Source: Janthinobacterium rivuli (lineage in GTDB: Bacteria; Pseudomonadota; Gammaproteobacteria; Burkholderiales; Burkholderiaceae_D). From it: 64,000 nt of DNA. The notes beneath the pieces are model-generated. The model ran no database searches. It was not told where the DNA came from and saw only the letters and a program-made list of their open reading frames with translations. Shown here in pieces: positions 1 to 8,429 of this stretch. Numbering within the stretch: position 1 is the stretch's first letter; the number at the start of each line of letters is the position of its first letter. A program made the position numbers and the translations under genes. Where the stretch lies: positions 2,666,001 to 2,730,000 of the forward strand of contig NZ_CP121464.1 in assembly GCF_029690045.1 (NCBI RefSeq), read 5' to 3'.

Positions 1-1124
1 CAGCCGATCAGCAGCAACGGCCCGATCAAGGTGGCGGGCGGCTGGCCCGGCGCGCAGGTCGATAGCCACAGCAAGCCGCCCGCCGCCAGCAGCAGGCCGC
101 TGGCGCAAATGTGCGCGGCGGCGATGCGTTGCGCCGCCATGCCGGCCAGTACCGGCAGCACCAGCATGGGCGCGGACAGGGCGATCATCATGCGTCCCGC
201 CTCCAGCGCACTGTAGCCTTCGATGCCGATGAAGCGGGCCGGCAGCAGCACCAGCAGCACGACGAAGGAAAACGCGGGCGCGGCGGCCAGCAGTTGCACG
301 CCGGCAAAGGCGGGCAGGCGGAACAGGGGCAAGTCCAGCATGGGCCGCGCCGCGCGCCGCTCCACGCGGATGAAAACGGCCAGCAGCAAGGCCGCGCCAC
401 CGAGCAGCGCCAGGCTGGCGGCACTGCCCCAGCCACTGTCAGGCGCCTGCAGCAAGCCATAGGTAAACAGGGACAGCGCACCGGTAAACGTCAGGGCGCC
501 GGGCCAGTCGACGCCTTGCGCTTGCGGGTCGCGCGATTCGCGCATGGCGCGCGCGGCGGCCAGCAGGGCGGCCAGGCCGGCCGCGGCCGTAGCGATAAAA
601 ATGGCGCGCCAGCCCGTGTGCGTGATCAAGGTGCCAGCCAGGAAGGGGCCGAAGGCCAGGCCCACGCCGAAGGCCGTGCCGATCAGGCTGAAGGCGCGCG
701 CGCGGGCAGCGCCGTCGAATTCCTGCGCCAGGGCCGCCAGTCCGCTCGACAGTGCCATGGCGCAACCCAGGCCCTGGACGGCGCGCAGCACGTCGAGCCA
801 CACAATGCCGGGCGCGGCCGCCAGCGCCAGCGCGGCGGCGGAAAACACGGCCATGCCCAGCAAGAATAGGCGCTTGCGGCCATAGCGGTCGGCCAGCGCG
901 CCGGCCACCATCAGGCAGCCGCCAAAGCTGAGCATGAAGGCATTCGTGATCCACGCCAGCGCCAGCGGCGTGCCGTGCAGGTCGGCGGCGATGGCGGGAA
1001 TGGCGATGGCCGGTCCCGTAAAACTGAGCGGCATGCATAGCGCAGCCAGGCTGACGGCGGCCAGCACCAGCGTGCGGCGTGCTGCCGCTGGTTCCGGGGC
1101 TTGCGCGGAAAGATTCGTATCCAT
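1..1124 (-). CDS. MFS drug exporter, DHA2-like (3' end outside window)
   Basis: The frame is open from an ATG at 1122-1124 (MDTNLS) through the window edge, so about 374 residues are visible and the C-terminus is missing. The protein is strongly hydrophobic, with regularly spaced membrane segments. A motif-A loop reading GALADRYGRKR lies at about residues 75-85, after the second helix. The stretch before it (WITNAFMLSFGG) is typical of the 14-helix EmrB/QacA (DHA2) branch, so a proton-driven exporter of small toxic compounds is likely; the substrate cannot be read. It is divergent from a LysR gene 115 bp away, the usual arrangement for a regulator and its exporter target. Confidence 0.85.
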   Translation of the reverse strand, partial: MDTNLSAQAPEPAAARRTLVLAAVSLAALCMPLSFTGPAIAIPAIAADLHGTPLALAWITNAFMLSFGGCLMVAGALADRYGRKRLFLLGMAVFSAAALALAAAPGIVWLDVLRAVQGLGCAMALSSGLAALAQEFDGAARARAFSLIGTAFGVGLAFGPFLAGTLITHTGWRAIFIATAAAGLAALLAAARAMRESRDPQAQGVDWPGALTFTGALSLFTYGLLQAPDSGWGSAASLALLGGAALLLAVFIRVERRAARPMLDLPLFRLPAFAGVQLLAAAPAFSFVVLLVLLPARFIGIEGYSALEAGRMMIALSAPMLVLPVLAGMAAQRIAAAHICASGLLLAAGGLLWLSTCAPGQPPATLIGPLLLIG

Positions 1125-1160
1125 AGGGATGATTCCTGAAAGAGGGAATCTGATGATAAT

Positions 1161-1198
1161 ATGGACGCAATCCATGAAAAAGTGGCTGAAAATCCACT
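1161..1198. promoter_or_regulatory. Two inverted repeats between MFS gene and lysR-type gene
   Basis: The 115-bp divergent intergenic region contains ATGGA-cgcaa-TCCAT (1161-1175) and AGTGG-ctgaaaat-CCACT (1181-1198). Both are perfect 5-bp inverted repeats. LysR-type regulators bind dyads of the T-N11-A type in just this position. The function is inferred from position and symmetry only. Confidence 0.4.
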
Positions 1199-1239
1199 CA
1201 TAGAGGACAAATATTCCTTAATCAAGATGGCGAGACGGC

Positions 1240-2154
1240 ATGGATAATCTGAACGGCATTGCCGCCTTCGTGCGCGCGGCGGAAACTTCCAGTTATGTGG
1301 CGGCCGGTCGGCTGCTCGGCGTGTCGGCTTCGGCCGTGGGCAAGAGCGTGGCGCGGCTGGAAGAAAAGCTGGGGGTGCGCTTGCTCAACCGCAGCACGCG
1401 GCGCATCAGCCTGAGCAACGAGGGCGCGCTGTTTTACGAGCGCTGCCAGCGCATCCTGGCCGACCTCGGTGATGCCGAGGCGGAACTATCGCACCTGGCC
1501 GAGGCGCCGCGCGGCAAGCTCAAGGTCAGCCTGCCCGTGATCGGCTACCGCATCATCCTGCCCCTGCTGGCGGACTTTACACGGCTGTATCCGGAGATTG
1601 AGCTCGACCTTGATTTCAATGACCGCCTGGTCGACGTGGTGGCCGAAGGCGTCGACGTGGCCGTGCGCAGCGGTACGCTCACCGATTCGCGGCTGATGGC
1701 GCGCGAACTGGGGCCGTTTGCCTTTGCCATCGTCGGTTCGCCCGCGTATTTCGGCCGCCATGGCGTGCCGGCCACGCCGCGCGCGCTGGAAGGGCACGCT
1801 TGCGTGCGCTATAAATTCCCCACCACGGGCAAGCTGCAGGAATGGGCGTTGCAGCGCGCCGGGGGCGACAATGGCGGCGAGTTGCGCTTGCCGACCGCCT
1901 TGACTTGCAACAATATCGAAGCCTTGATCGGCGCCGCCACGCAAGGCGTGGGCCTTGCTTATTTGCCTGACTTTATCGTGCGCGACGCCATCGGACGGGG
2001 TGAGCTGCAAGCCGTGCTGGCCGAGTACTTGCTGTACTCGAGCAAGTTCTGGGTGCTGTGGCCGTCAAGCCGCCACCTGTCGCCCAAGATTCGTGTTTTT
2101 GTTGACCATTTGTGTACCCACCTGCATTTCTCCTCGGCACCTTCCATCCCCTGA
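1240..2154 (+). CDS. LysR-family transcriptional regulator
   Basis: 304 residues, the normal LysR length. The N-terminal winged helix-turn-helix spans about residues 1-60 (AAFVRAAETSSYVAAGRLLGVSASAVGKSVARLE, given here as one helix-turn-helix region), followed by the effector-binding domain from about residue 90. The GKSVARLE recognition helix and the RLLNRSTRR wing are of the CrgA/YafC-type subgroup that usually regulates a divergent neighbour. The divergent MFS exporter is therefore the likely target, with autoregulation through the intervening dyads. The inducer is unknown. Confidence 0.9.
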   Translation: MDNLNGIAAFVRAAETSSYVAAGRLLGVSASAVGKSVARLEEKLGVRLLNRSTRRISLSNEGALFYERCQRILADLGDAEAELSHLAEAPRGKLKVSLPVIGYRIILPLLADFTRLYPEIELDLDFNDRLVDVVAEGVDVAVRSGTLTDSRLMARELGPFAFAIVGSPAYFGRHGVPATPRALEGHACVRYKFPTTGKLQEWALQRAGGDNGGELRLPTALTCNNIEALIGAATQGVGLAYLPDFIVRDAIGRGELQAVLAEYLLYSSKFWVLWPSSRHLSPKIRVFVDHLCTHLHFSSAPSIP

Positions 2155-2466
2155 ATGCTCTGACAGCCGCCATGGCGGCTGGTTGAGGAATATTCCTACC
2201 CTACAGAGATTTTTCCTAGCATTGCGGAACATTTATTTGTTGCAATGCACCACGCTACGCCGCGTGCCGTCACCTTATGTCCTTTCTGAATACCCATCAT
2301 GCGTTAACTAAATTGCCATAAGGAATTTATTTATGTTAATTTAATATCTGTTTCCACAACATTGCATCAACTTCATGGTTGTGGAAATAAGTGCATGATG
2401 AGGCGCCATAAGCGTGTAGTAACCAACAATTAGGGGTAATTACCCCATTCCGTTCAGGGAGTGTGC
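2155..2466. other. 312-bp intergenic region, AT-rich, with three palindromes
   Basis: No credible gene is seen. A perfect 16-bp palindrome AGCCGCCATGGCGGCT lies at 2165-2180, just after the lysR-type stop; it could end transcription but has no T-run. Then comes an AT-rich stretch (about 2190-2350), an inverted repeat TTTCCACAAC/GTTGTGGAAA (2351-2360 and 2378-2387), and a 14-bp palindrome close to the patatin-like gene. Confidence 0.6.
2433..2446. promoter_or_regulatory. Perfect palindrome GGGGTAATTACCCC, candidate operator
   Basis: This 14-bp perfect palindrome ends 20 bp before the ATG of the patatin-like gene and lies beside its ribosome site (GGGAG). Together with the 10-bp inverted repeat 45 bp upstream, it looks like a binding site for a dimeric regulator. 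No regulator for it is recognised nearby. Confidence 0.35.
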
Positions 2467-3588
2467 ATGAAGACAGTCACGACGACGCCGCCGGATCCGG
2501 CGCCAGCCGCGCCAGCGAAACCGGCCCGCAAAACGGGTCTGCTGCTGGGGGGCGGCGCACCAAATTCCACCTTGATCGCCGGCGCCCTGGCCGCGTTCCT
2601 CGACGAAGGCATCGAGTTCGACGTCATTTCCGCCTCGGGCGCCGGTGTGTTGATGGGTTTGCTTTACACGACGCCGCATGAAGCCACGCCGCGCCAGGCC
2701 TTGCAAAGCTGGGCCGACACGGGCGTGGCCGACAGCATCTACAAGATGATTCCGATCAACTACAAGGTCTTCCAGAAGCCGGGCATGCAGGCGAGCACGT
2801 TCCGCGACGCCTTCCAGCCGCCAGCCAACAATCCTTTTTTTCAGGCGTTCCAGCAAACGTTTGCGGGCGTGCCCACAGCTTGGTCGGACTGGGGGAAATT
2901 GATGGTGTCGTCGCTGTCGCCATCGGACCTGTCGGCGAAAAGCCTGGGCCTGTGCGCGCACTTGCCCTTCCTGGAAAAAGCCGTGGATTTTTCGGGCGTG
3001 GCGCGCATGCGCCCCGATTTCTACATCAATGCCTACAACCTCAGCGAGCACCGCATGCAAATCTGGGGCAAGCACGAGATCGAGCCGATTCACGTGCGCG
3101 CCGCGCTGTCGTTTCCGTTTCTGTATGCACCGACGACCATCGCGGGCGACGATTACATCGAAGGCGCGGCGCTCGATACGCTCAATTTCGACCCGTTTAT
3201 CGAAGGCAAGGGCGAGCACCATGACGCCGACACCCTGGTCATCCTCGACATTCTCGGCGACGAGCGCTTGCTGCGCAAGCCGCGCAACCTGTACGACGCC
3301 TGGGTGCGCTCCATCATCACGCCGCTGGTGAAAATTTCCAAGAGCGAGCTGCGCTTGTTCGAACTCGAGCACAACACGGATGCGCGCACGGGCCTGCCCA
3401 AGCGGCGCTTGCTCAAGCTCGACCTGATGGGCGGCATCCCGGAGCAGCACTGGCCCGACACCCTGGACTGGTCGAGCTCGAACATGCAGCTGCTGTTCGA
3501 CGTGGGCCACAAGGCGGGCCTGGCGTTTTGCCGCCAGCATGGCGACTTGCTGCGCCGCACGCCTGACGCCGCACCGCTGGCGGCCTAG
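2467..3588 (+). CDS. Patatin-like phospholipase family protein with altered catalytic motifs
   Basis: 373 residues. The start is the ATG at 2467, chosen because GGGAG sits 5 bp upstream; a GTG at 2461 would overlap it. The oxyanion-loop motif LGGGAPN is at residues 27-33. The nucleophile elbow reads DVISASGAGVLMG (residues 52-64). The canonical patatin elbow is GxSxG with the pattern ISGTSAGA, so here the position aligned with the catalytic serine is glycine 58, although serines 55 and 57 lie next to it. The second dyad motif, normally DG(G/A), is EGA at 232-234. Fold assignment is good, but hydrolase activity should not be assumed. No signal peptide is seen. Confidence 0.75.
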   Translation: MKTVTTTPPDPAPAAPAKPARKTGLLLGGGAPNSTLIAGALAAFLDEGIEFDVISASGAGVLMGLLYTTPHEATPRQALQSWADTGVADSIYKMIPINYKVFQKPGMQASTFRDAFQPPANNPFFQAFQQTFAGVPTAWSDWGKLMVSSLSPSDLSAKSLGLCAHLPFLEKAVDFSGVARMRPDFYINAYNLSEHRMQIWGKHEIEPIHVRAALSFPFLYAPTTIAGDDYIEGAALDTLNFDPFIEGKGEHHDADTLVILDILGDERLLRKPRNLYDAWVRSIITPLVKISKSELRLFELEHNTDARTGLPKRRLLKLDLMGGIPEQHWPDTLDWSSSNMQLLFDVGHKAGLAFCRQHGDLLRRTPDAAPLAA

Positions 3589-3675
3589 TACCGCTGGCAA
3601 GCGATCCCGGCCACCTGATCGGCAGCTCATATCCCGCCTGGCCTTGCCAGGCCACACTTTTTACTGTGACACACC

Positions 3676-5322
3676 ATGAATATCACCAAGCAATTAATTC
3701 TGACCCTTACCATCGCTTTGCTGGCCCTGCTATTGCTGGGCGCCGGCGGCGCCATCCAGCTGCAGCGCGCCCAGGAGCGTTTTGACACCGTGCAAAACCG
3801 CATCATCCCCAGCATCCAGGGCTTGAATGCGGCCAAGGGTTTCCTGGCCGATTCGCGTCTGGCCGGCTACCGCCTGTCCGTGTTCTCTAACCTGGCCGAC
3901 AAGACGGCACTGGACAAGGCCGTGGCCGACGCCAACACGAATTTCGACAAGGTCATCGCCACCTACCGCGCCGAGCGCCTGTACGACGCGACAGACAGCA
4001 AGATGCTCGACGCCGACCAGGCCGCCATGGAAGCCTACCGCCGCGCGCTGGTGCCATTCTTTGCCGCCGCCTACGCGGGCGACATGGATGGCGTGCGCGC
4101 CACCTTGTTGGCCGGCACGCCGCTGGCCATCACGGCCGCCGCCGCCAAGAAAAGCATGGATGACCACATCGCCTACAACAACAAGCTGGTCGACGACGTG
4201 AAGGCCGAGAGCCTGGCCGCCTACGACACGGCGTTCAACACCATGCTGGCCGTGCTGGGCGTGGCCGTGCTGCTGACGGGCGCGCTGGCCTGGCATATCT
4301 ACCGCACCATCAGCGGCGGCCTGGGCAATATCGAACATACGCTGGAAAGGGTCAGCGCCTCGCTGGACCTGTCCGCCGCCATGCCCGTCGAGCGGATGGA
4401 TGAAGTGGGACGCACGGCCACGGCCTTCAACAAGTTCCTCGAGCGCATCGTCGGCGTGATCGCCACCGTGCGTGCCTCGGCCGATACGGTCAGTGTGGCG
4501 GCCGCGCAGATTTCCGCCGGCAACGCGGACTTGTCCGTGCGCACCGAGCAGCAGGCGTCGTCGCTGGAAGAAACGGCGTCGAGCCTGGAAGAGCTGACTT
4601 CGGCCGTGCGCCAGAACACGGACAATGCGCGCCAGGCGAACGCGCTGGCCGTGTCGGCCTCGGACGTGGCCCGCAAGGGCGGCGCCGTGGTGGCGCAAGT
4701 GGTGGGCACGATGGGTTCGATCAACGAATCGGCGAAGAAGATCGCCGACATTATCGGTGTGATCGACGGCATTGCCTTCCAAACCAACATTTTGGCGTTG
4801 AACGCGGCCGTCGAAGCGGCCCGAGCGGGCGAGCAGGGCCGTGGCTTCGCCGTGGTGGCCACCGAGGTGCGCAACCTGGCGCAGCGCTCGGCGGCGGCGG
4901 CCAAGGAAATCAAGGGATTGATCGAGGATTCCGTGGATAAAGTCAACACGGGCAGCGTGCTGGTCGATCAGGCCGGCGCGACGATGGAAGAAATCGTCGC
5001 CAGCATCCGTCGCGTGACGGACATCATGGGCGACATCGCCAACGCCAGCCATGAACAAAGCGCCGGCATCGAGCAAGTGAACCAGGCCATTTCGCAAATG
5101 GACCAGGTCACCCAGCAAAACGCAGCCCTGGTGGAAGAGGCGGCCGCGGCAGCCTCCTCGCTGCAAGACCGCGCCATCGAACTGGTCGACGTGGTGGCCG
5201 TGTTCCGCCTGCGCGGCGATACTCAAGGGAAAGCGTTGAAAGTGGCGGGCGGCTTGCCGGCCCCGGCAACAGCCGCCGCCAGCCGGCGCCTGGCGTTGCC
5301 GGGCCGCAGTGCTCGCGCTTGA
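3676..5322 (+). CDS. Methyl-accepting chemotaxis protein (Tsr/Tar-like topology)
   Basis: 548 residues. Transmembrane helix 1 is at about 7-27, a periplasmic four-helix-bundle sensor domain at about 30-185, helix 2 at about 190-212 and a HAMP domain to about 265, followed by the long coiled-coil signalling domain. The hairpin tip contains the highly conserved [21 protein letters not shown] and [15 protein letters not shown] sequence where CheA and CheW bind. The C-terminus ends in RSARA with no NWETF-like pentapeptide, so it should rely on other receptors to bring CheR and CheB. No chemotaxis operon is in the window; this is an orphan receptor of unknown ligand. Confidence 0.93.
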   Translation: MNITKQLILTLTIALLALLLLGAGGAIQLQRAQERFDTVQNRIIPSIQGLNAAKGFLADSRLAGYRLSVFSNLADKTALDKAVADANTNFDKVIATYRAERLYDATDSKMLDADQAAMEAYRRALVPFFAAAYAGDMDGVRATLLAGTPLAITAAAAKKSMDDHIAYNNKLVDDVKAESLAAYDTAFNTMLAVLGVAVLLTGALAWHIYRTISGGLGNIEHTLERVSASLDLSAAMPVERMDEVGRTATAFNKFLERIVGVIATVRASADTVSVAAAQISAGNADLSVRTEQQASSLEETASSLEELTSAVRQNTDNARQANALAVSASDVARKGGAVVAQVVGTMGSINESAKKIADIIGVIDGIAFQTNILALNAAVEAARAGEQGRGFAVVATEVRNLAQRSAAAAKEIKGLIEDSVDKVNTGSVLVDQAGATMEEIVASIRRVTDIMGDIANASHEQSAGIEQVNQAISQMDQVTQQNAALVEEAAAAASSLQDRAIELVDVVAVFRLRGDTQGKALKVAGGLPAPATAAASRRLALPGRSARA

Positions 5323-5334
5323 ACCTTGTGACTG

Positions 5335-5355
5335 CCCCGGTACGCCGGGGTTTTT
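5335..5355 (+). terminator. Rho-independent terminator after the chemotaxis receptor
   Basis: CCCCGG-TACG-CCGGGG hairpin (5335-5350) directly followed by five T residues, 13 bp after the receptor stop codon. Confidence 0.85.
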
Positions 5356-5501
5356 CTTTGATGCTCGCGTCGTCGGATGGGGGCCTTGAGTTCTGCAGCT
5401 GTGGCGAGTGGGAGTAAAGTTGTTCGGGCTGGCAGGGCGGAGGGAGGGGGACCACTCGCCTCCGCGCCAGTCAGGGTGTCTGCTTCATTGTCGGGCGCTA
5501 T

Positions 5502-5525
5502 GTCCGCTTTCGCCCCAAAGCGGAC
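5502..5525. repeat. Palindromic repeat GTCCGCTTT..AAAGCGGAC
   Basis: GTCCGCTTT-cgcccc-AAAGCGGAC forms a perfect 9-bp stem. It is the leftmost of six related GTCCGCT-type elements in 5.5-8.4 kb and lies about 30 bp beyond the 3' end of the minus-strand gene 5554-6039. Confidence 0.7.
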
Positions 5526-5553
5526 GTATGGGTAGTTCGAAAGCCGAACCAAA

Positions 5554-6039
5554 CTATCTGCGCCGGCGTGACTCGAACTCATCGATCAAACGATACAGTG
5601 CATCCAGCTGGGTTGCCGTAGCACCAGTACCTTCCAGTTCGTCGATCCGATGGTGCACTAGGTAAAATTGGTTTTCACTACGAATGCGGCCATTTATCAG
5701 AATCTGCTCAAGGTATTTAGCTTCCTTTGCGACGAATTCTGGATAAGCAGCACGCACGGCATTATTTAACGCGTCTGTAATTTTGGCACGGTTCTGTGGC
5801 TCGACACCAGCGAGGAGCAATGGAAGTTCACGGAGTCCTTGCTCTAGTCCAGCAGCAATTTTTGACTTCGATTCTCCAGCATTAATAAGTTGGACATATT
5901 GGGCTTTTGCGCAACACCATGAATCCCGTAGCTCAGAAATTCGCCGGTCTGACAACTCAGGAAACGATGCATAGAATTGTTCAAAGACATTGTATAGTTT
6001 GTCGAATTTGCTTTTGAATAGGCTTAGCGTTTCGCTCAT
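5554..6039 (-). CDS. Hypothetical protein, 161 aa
   Basis: Not recognised. It is a soluble, mostly helical and charged sequence starting MSETLSLFKSKFDKLY and ending in an arginine run (ESRRRR). It contains no signal peptide or membrane segment. Base composition is clearly lower in GC than the neighbouring chromosome, which suggests acquisition. It is the first of the minus-strand orphan genes in this stretch and has a palindromic repeat just past its 3' end. Confidence 0.6.
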   Translation of the reverse strand: MSETLSLFKSKFDKLYNVFEQFYASFPELSDRRISELRDSWCCAKAQYVQLINAGESKSKIAAGLEQGLRELPLLLAGVEPQNRAKITDALNNAVRAAYPEFVAKEAKYLEQILINGRIRSENQFYLVHHRIDELEGTGATATQLDALYRLIDEFESRRRR

Positions 6040-6080
6040 CTATTTCCCTATGCTTGACGAAATATTACGAAAAATCGATC

Positions 6081-6096
6081 GACCGCTCTTGGCCGC
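6081..6096. repeat. GTCCGCT-type repeat unit (GACCGCTCTTGGCCGC)
   Basis: A copy of the shared core (C)CGCTyyTGGCCG, between the start of the 161-aa gene and the 3' end of the 119-aa gene. The same core recurs at 6474, 6556, 7071 and 8405. Confidence 0.55.
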
Positions 6097-6455
6097 TAGC
6101 TGAAGTCCAGAGGATGGAAATCCGACATTGCTTTACGCAGCAAAGGACGAGTATATACATCTTCATTGCTACCGCTTACTTGCCCTGTATGCAAATACTC
6201 GCCTTCATCAAAGGCTTGGTACACCGCCCAAGAGTAGGAAGGAAAATCTTCAAGCGGCGTCCAGGAAGACAGTGCATTCATCGCACAATCAGCAATGTCG
6301 AAGTCAATCGAACCCGCAAGATATCTCTCCGCAATTTCTTTCGAAAAACTGTCGGAAAACTCACTTCTTGACGCGCCATAAACAGTAAATGCGGCATTGA
6401 GCTCTGCGATGACCTGGGAGTGTCCCTCGTGAATGTGGCGAAGAATATTCTCCAT
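6096..6455 (-). CDS. Hypothetical protein, 119 aa
   Basis: Not recognised. It begins MENILRHIHEGHSQ and is acidic, with a conserved-looking segment SWAVYQAFDEGEYLH. Size, acidity and isolation resemble immunity or orphan accessory proteins, but no family can be named. Lower GC than the surrounding chromosome. Related palindromic repeat units lie on both sides. Confidence 0.55.
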   Translation of the reverse strand: MENILRHIHEGHSQVIAELNAAFTVYGASRSEFSDSFSKEIAERYLAGSIDFDIADCAMNALSSWTPLEDFPSYSWAVYQAFDEGEYLHTGQVSGSNEDVYTRPLLRKAMSDFHPLDFS

Positions 6456-6473
6456 GTTTTCTCGATTAATTTA

Positions 6474-6577
6474 ACGGCCGCTTCTGGCCGCCAACGGCCC
6501 ATGAGCATAACGAATTAGCCAGCGAGAAAAGTCACACATTGTCTCCTCAACGTGAATGTCCGCTCCTGGCCGGTTAC
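6474..6577. repeat. Two GTCCGCT-type repeat units
   Basis: ACGGCCGCTTCTGGCCGCC (6474-6492) and AATGTCCGCTCCTGGCCGG (6555-6573) share the core CCGCTyCTGGCCG. They fill the gap between the 119-aa gene start and the 3' end of the 134-aa gene. No ORF is supported here. Confidence 0.6.
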
Positions 6578-6615
6578 AGTCATTGGCAACTTCCGCGCCG
6601 TTGCTTACCTTGCCC

Positions 6616-7020
6616 TTAATCGCTGTGCGCAACGTTAAGCATGAGTTCTTCGGCGAAAGGCTTCCGGTGTGCTTCGAAATACGAAACCCAGAAAGACATC
6701 ACGGTATTTGTCGCCGCTAGATTTGCTGCAAGCCGATATACTTCGCGCCCGTTGTCGGCCTCATGCAAGACCTCGCGACTGCCTACCCAGCCATTTCCGC
6801 TTACGTTGACTGTACGCTCTTTGCCAAGCATTTCCTCAGGTGACGCAGGCTGGCCGTTTGCTTGTCCCCCAAGCTCCATGATGTGCACATCGACTGCCCA
6901 GTCGGCGCCCCATGCAGACCACGAGCCATTGTCATTCCGCTCATGGTATGCAGGCGGTAGCCTTACGACCCAGCCGCCCCACAGATCAACTGTCCCGCCG
7001 TTCTCAAGTAAGGTCGCCAT
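6616..7020 (-). CDS. Hypothetical protein, 134 aa
   Basis: Not recognised. The sequence is rich in tryptophan and glycine near the N-terminus (DLWGGWVVRLPPAY, then NGSWSAWGADWAVDVH) and is compatible with a small beta-rich globular domain. No signal peptide or membrane helix is seen. It follows the same pattern as its neighbours: minus strand, solitary, with repeat units beyond its 3' end (6474-6573). Confidence 0.6.
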   Translation of the reverse strand: MATLLENGGTVDLWGGWVVRLPPAYHERNDNGSWSAWGADWAVDVHIMELGGQANGQPASPEEMLGKERTVNVSGNGWVGSREVLHEADNGREVYRLAANLAATNTVMSFWVSYFEAHRKPFAEELMLNVAHSD

Positions 7021-7068
7021 TTATCCGTGCCGAAATAAGTTTGTTAGGTGACGACTGCATTAACGCTA

Positions 7069-7095
7069 AATGTCCGCTCCTGGCCGAAAGCGGAA
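7069..7095. repeat. GTCCGCT-type repeat with near-complete palindrome
   Basis: ATGTCCGCTCCTGGCCG followed by AAAGCGGAA. The arms TCCGCT (7073-7078) and AGCGGA (7089-7094) pair, so this copy shows the full dyad of the family. It lies between the 134-aa gene and the HEAT-like gene. Confidence 0.6.
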
Positions 7096-7186
7096 CTCCC
7101 CGAGAGCATTCTACCTCGGCCTCCTGTGCCAAACATTATTGTTTTGTGCTTGACTTCAATAGGCGCGCTCCAGTGAGGCAGCCGGA

Positions 7187-7978
7187 TTAATCCACTGCAT
7201 CGCTGAGCAGCGCATCCATCAGTGAAAAAACGTGACCGCATCCGGCGCAACATGCGCTGCCAAACAGAAAAGGTAAGCGAAACGCGATGTCATCCAGCAA
7301 TGGCAAAGCGTCCGTTTGCGCTTGCAACCAGGCAAAGGCGGCAAGGTGGGGTGAATTGTCGGCAGGGCCGGCAATCACCAGCAGCGTTTTCGCTGCTGGC
7401 GTAAAGACGGGATCCTCGGCGGCGGCCGACAGCCCTTGCGCTACCGGCCAGACATAGAGCTCTACGCCGCAGGTAGGACATGCCAGGCAGAACTCCTCGT
7501 TGGTAAAGCCGCTCAGCACTCGCGCCACGCCGGCAAATCCAGCGAATGAAGCGGCGGCCTTAAGCATGTAGATTCCAGTCACCGTGTCCTCGACCTGCCG
7601 CAGGTCGGAGCTTGCCATGGCGAGCGCGGCCGGGACTGCGGCATGAAAGGCCGCGACATAAGGGGATGCCTTCAATTCCTCGTCGAGGCCGGCGCTTTCA
7701 TGAATCGACGCCGCCAGCGACAGCACGCCGGCGCGCAGGTCCGGCGATGTCACCGCCGCCGCCAGGGAAACCAAGTGCGGGAATGCGGCGACCGACGCCG
7801 GATAAATCGAGCCCTGGTGACAAATATGGCCATACAAATCGTCCAGGGCCTCGGCGTCTCCCCGCCGCAGGTCTTGCAGCATCGCAGGAATTTTTTCAGC
7901 GCCGCCGTAACCATCCGTCAGACTTGCCCATGCGGCAGAACGCAGATCGAGTGGTGTCGTTTCAGTGTGTTTTTCCAT
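7187..7978 (-). CDS. HEAT-repeat-like protein with paired cysteine motifs
   Basis: 263 residues. The N-terminal two thirds is alanine- and leucine-rich helical repeat sequence, including LYGHICHQGSIYPASVAAFPHL (described here only as residues 49-69). That pattern occurs in HEAT-like accessory or immunity proteins of other bacteria. A CLACPTC cluster (Cys164, 167, 170) and a CCAGC cluster (Cys243, 244, 247) could together bind zinc. GC content is nearer the chromosomal average than for its left neighbours. Function unknown; an immunity or adaptor role is only a guess from the fold. Confidence 0.6.
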   Translation of the reverse strand: MEKHTETTPLDLRSAAWASLTDGYGGAEKIPAMLQDLRRGDAEALDDLYGHICHQGSIYPASVAAFPHLVSLAAAVTSPDLRAGVLSLAASIHESAGLDEELKASPYVAAFHAAVPAALAMASSDLRQVEDTVTGIYMLKAAASFAGFAGVARVLSGFTNEEFCLACPTCGVELYVWPVAQGLSAAAEDPVFTPAAKTLLVIAGPADNSPHLAAFAWLQAQTDALPLLDDIAFRLPFLFGSACCAGCGHVFSLMDALLSDAVD

Positions 7979-8021
7979 TGCATTAACTTAAGCGATGGAC
8001 GGCAGGCCGTCAAGCCTGACG

Positions 8022-8384
8022 CTACGTGGCCGTGTACTGCCCGGGACCGGTCCAGGCGATGATCCTGGACGGGCCGTTGATATGGCCTTGATCCCTGTAG
8101 TACGTTACCACCTCGGCCGCATTCCAGCCCCAGCCGGCGAAGAATACGGAGCGCAACGCGATCAGCCGAAGGATGAGCGATAGACGCTCCTCGTCTTTTT
8201 TCACCGGCAAAATGAAATAGCCGTCCTCTTCCACAAAACTCAATGCCGCGATGGCACCGCCGCGTACCGCTGCCGTCGCGTGGATGCGCGCTTGGGAGCC
8301 GGCGATACCTGCCTATGTGACTGCCGGGATACCCGACAGCGGCGCCAAAAACAAGGATTTCATAGGAAAGAGTTTGATCTTCAT
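8022..8384 (-). pseudogene. Small hypothetical gene interrupted by an in-frame amber codon
   Basis: Reading the minus strand from an ATG at 8382-8384 gives MKIKLFPMKSLFLAPL and then an in-frame TAG at 8313-8315. The same frame continues without another stop to 8022 (IHATAAVRGGAIAALSFVEEDG, then VKKDEERLSLILRLIALRS). The downstream part alone has only a TTG start at 8243 (73 aa). The continuous frame on both sides of one TAG suggests a recent nonsense mutation in a 120-residue protein. Not recognised. Confidence 0.4.
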
Positions 8385-8404
8385 GGGCTTTCCCGTGGTT
8401 TTTT

Positions 8405-8426
8405 GTCTGCTCCTGGCCGAACTCGG
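8405..8426. repeat. GTCTGCTCCTGGCCG repeat unit
   Basis: The sixth copy of the repeat core, a few bases beyond the 3' end (8430) of the next minus-strand gene. This matches the gene-then-repeat order of the whole stretch. Confidence 0.5.
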
Positions 8427-8429
8427 CCT

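Noticed and set aside
439..1197. 252-aa minus-strand ORF across the MFS gene
   Set aside because: It is arginine-rich and lies in another frame of the MFS gene, whose true frame is open to the window edge with membrane segments and motif A.
3730..5226. 498-aa antisense ORF across the chemotaxis receptor
   Set aside because: Composition rich in His, Arg and Gly is typical of an antisense frame in GC-rich DNA; the plus-strand receptor is unambiguous.
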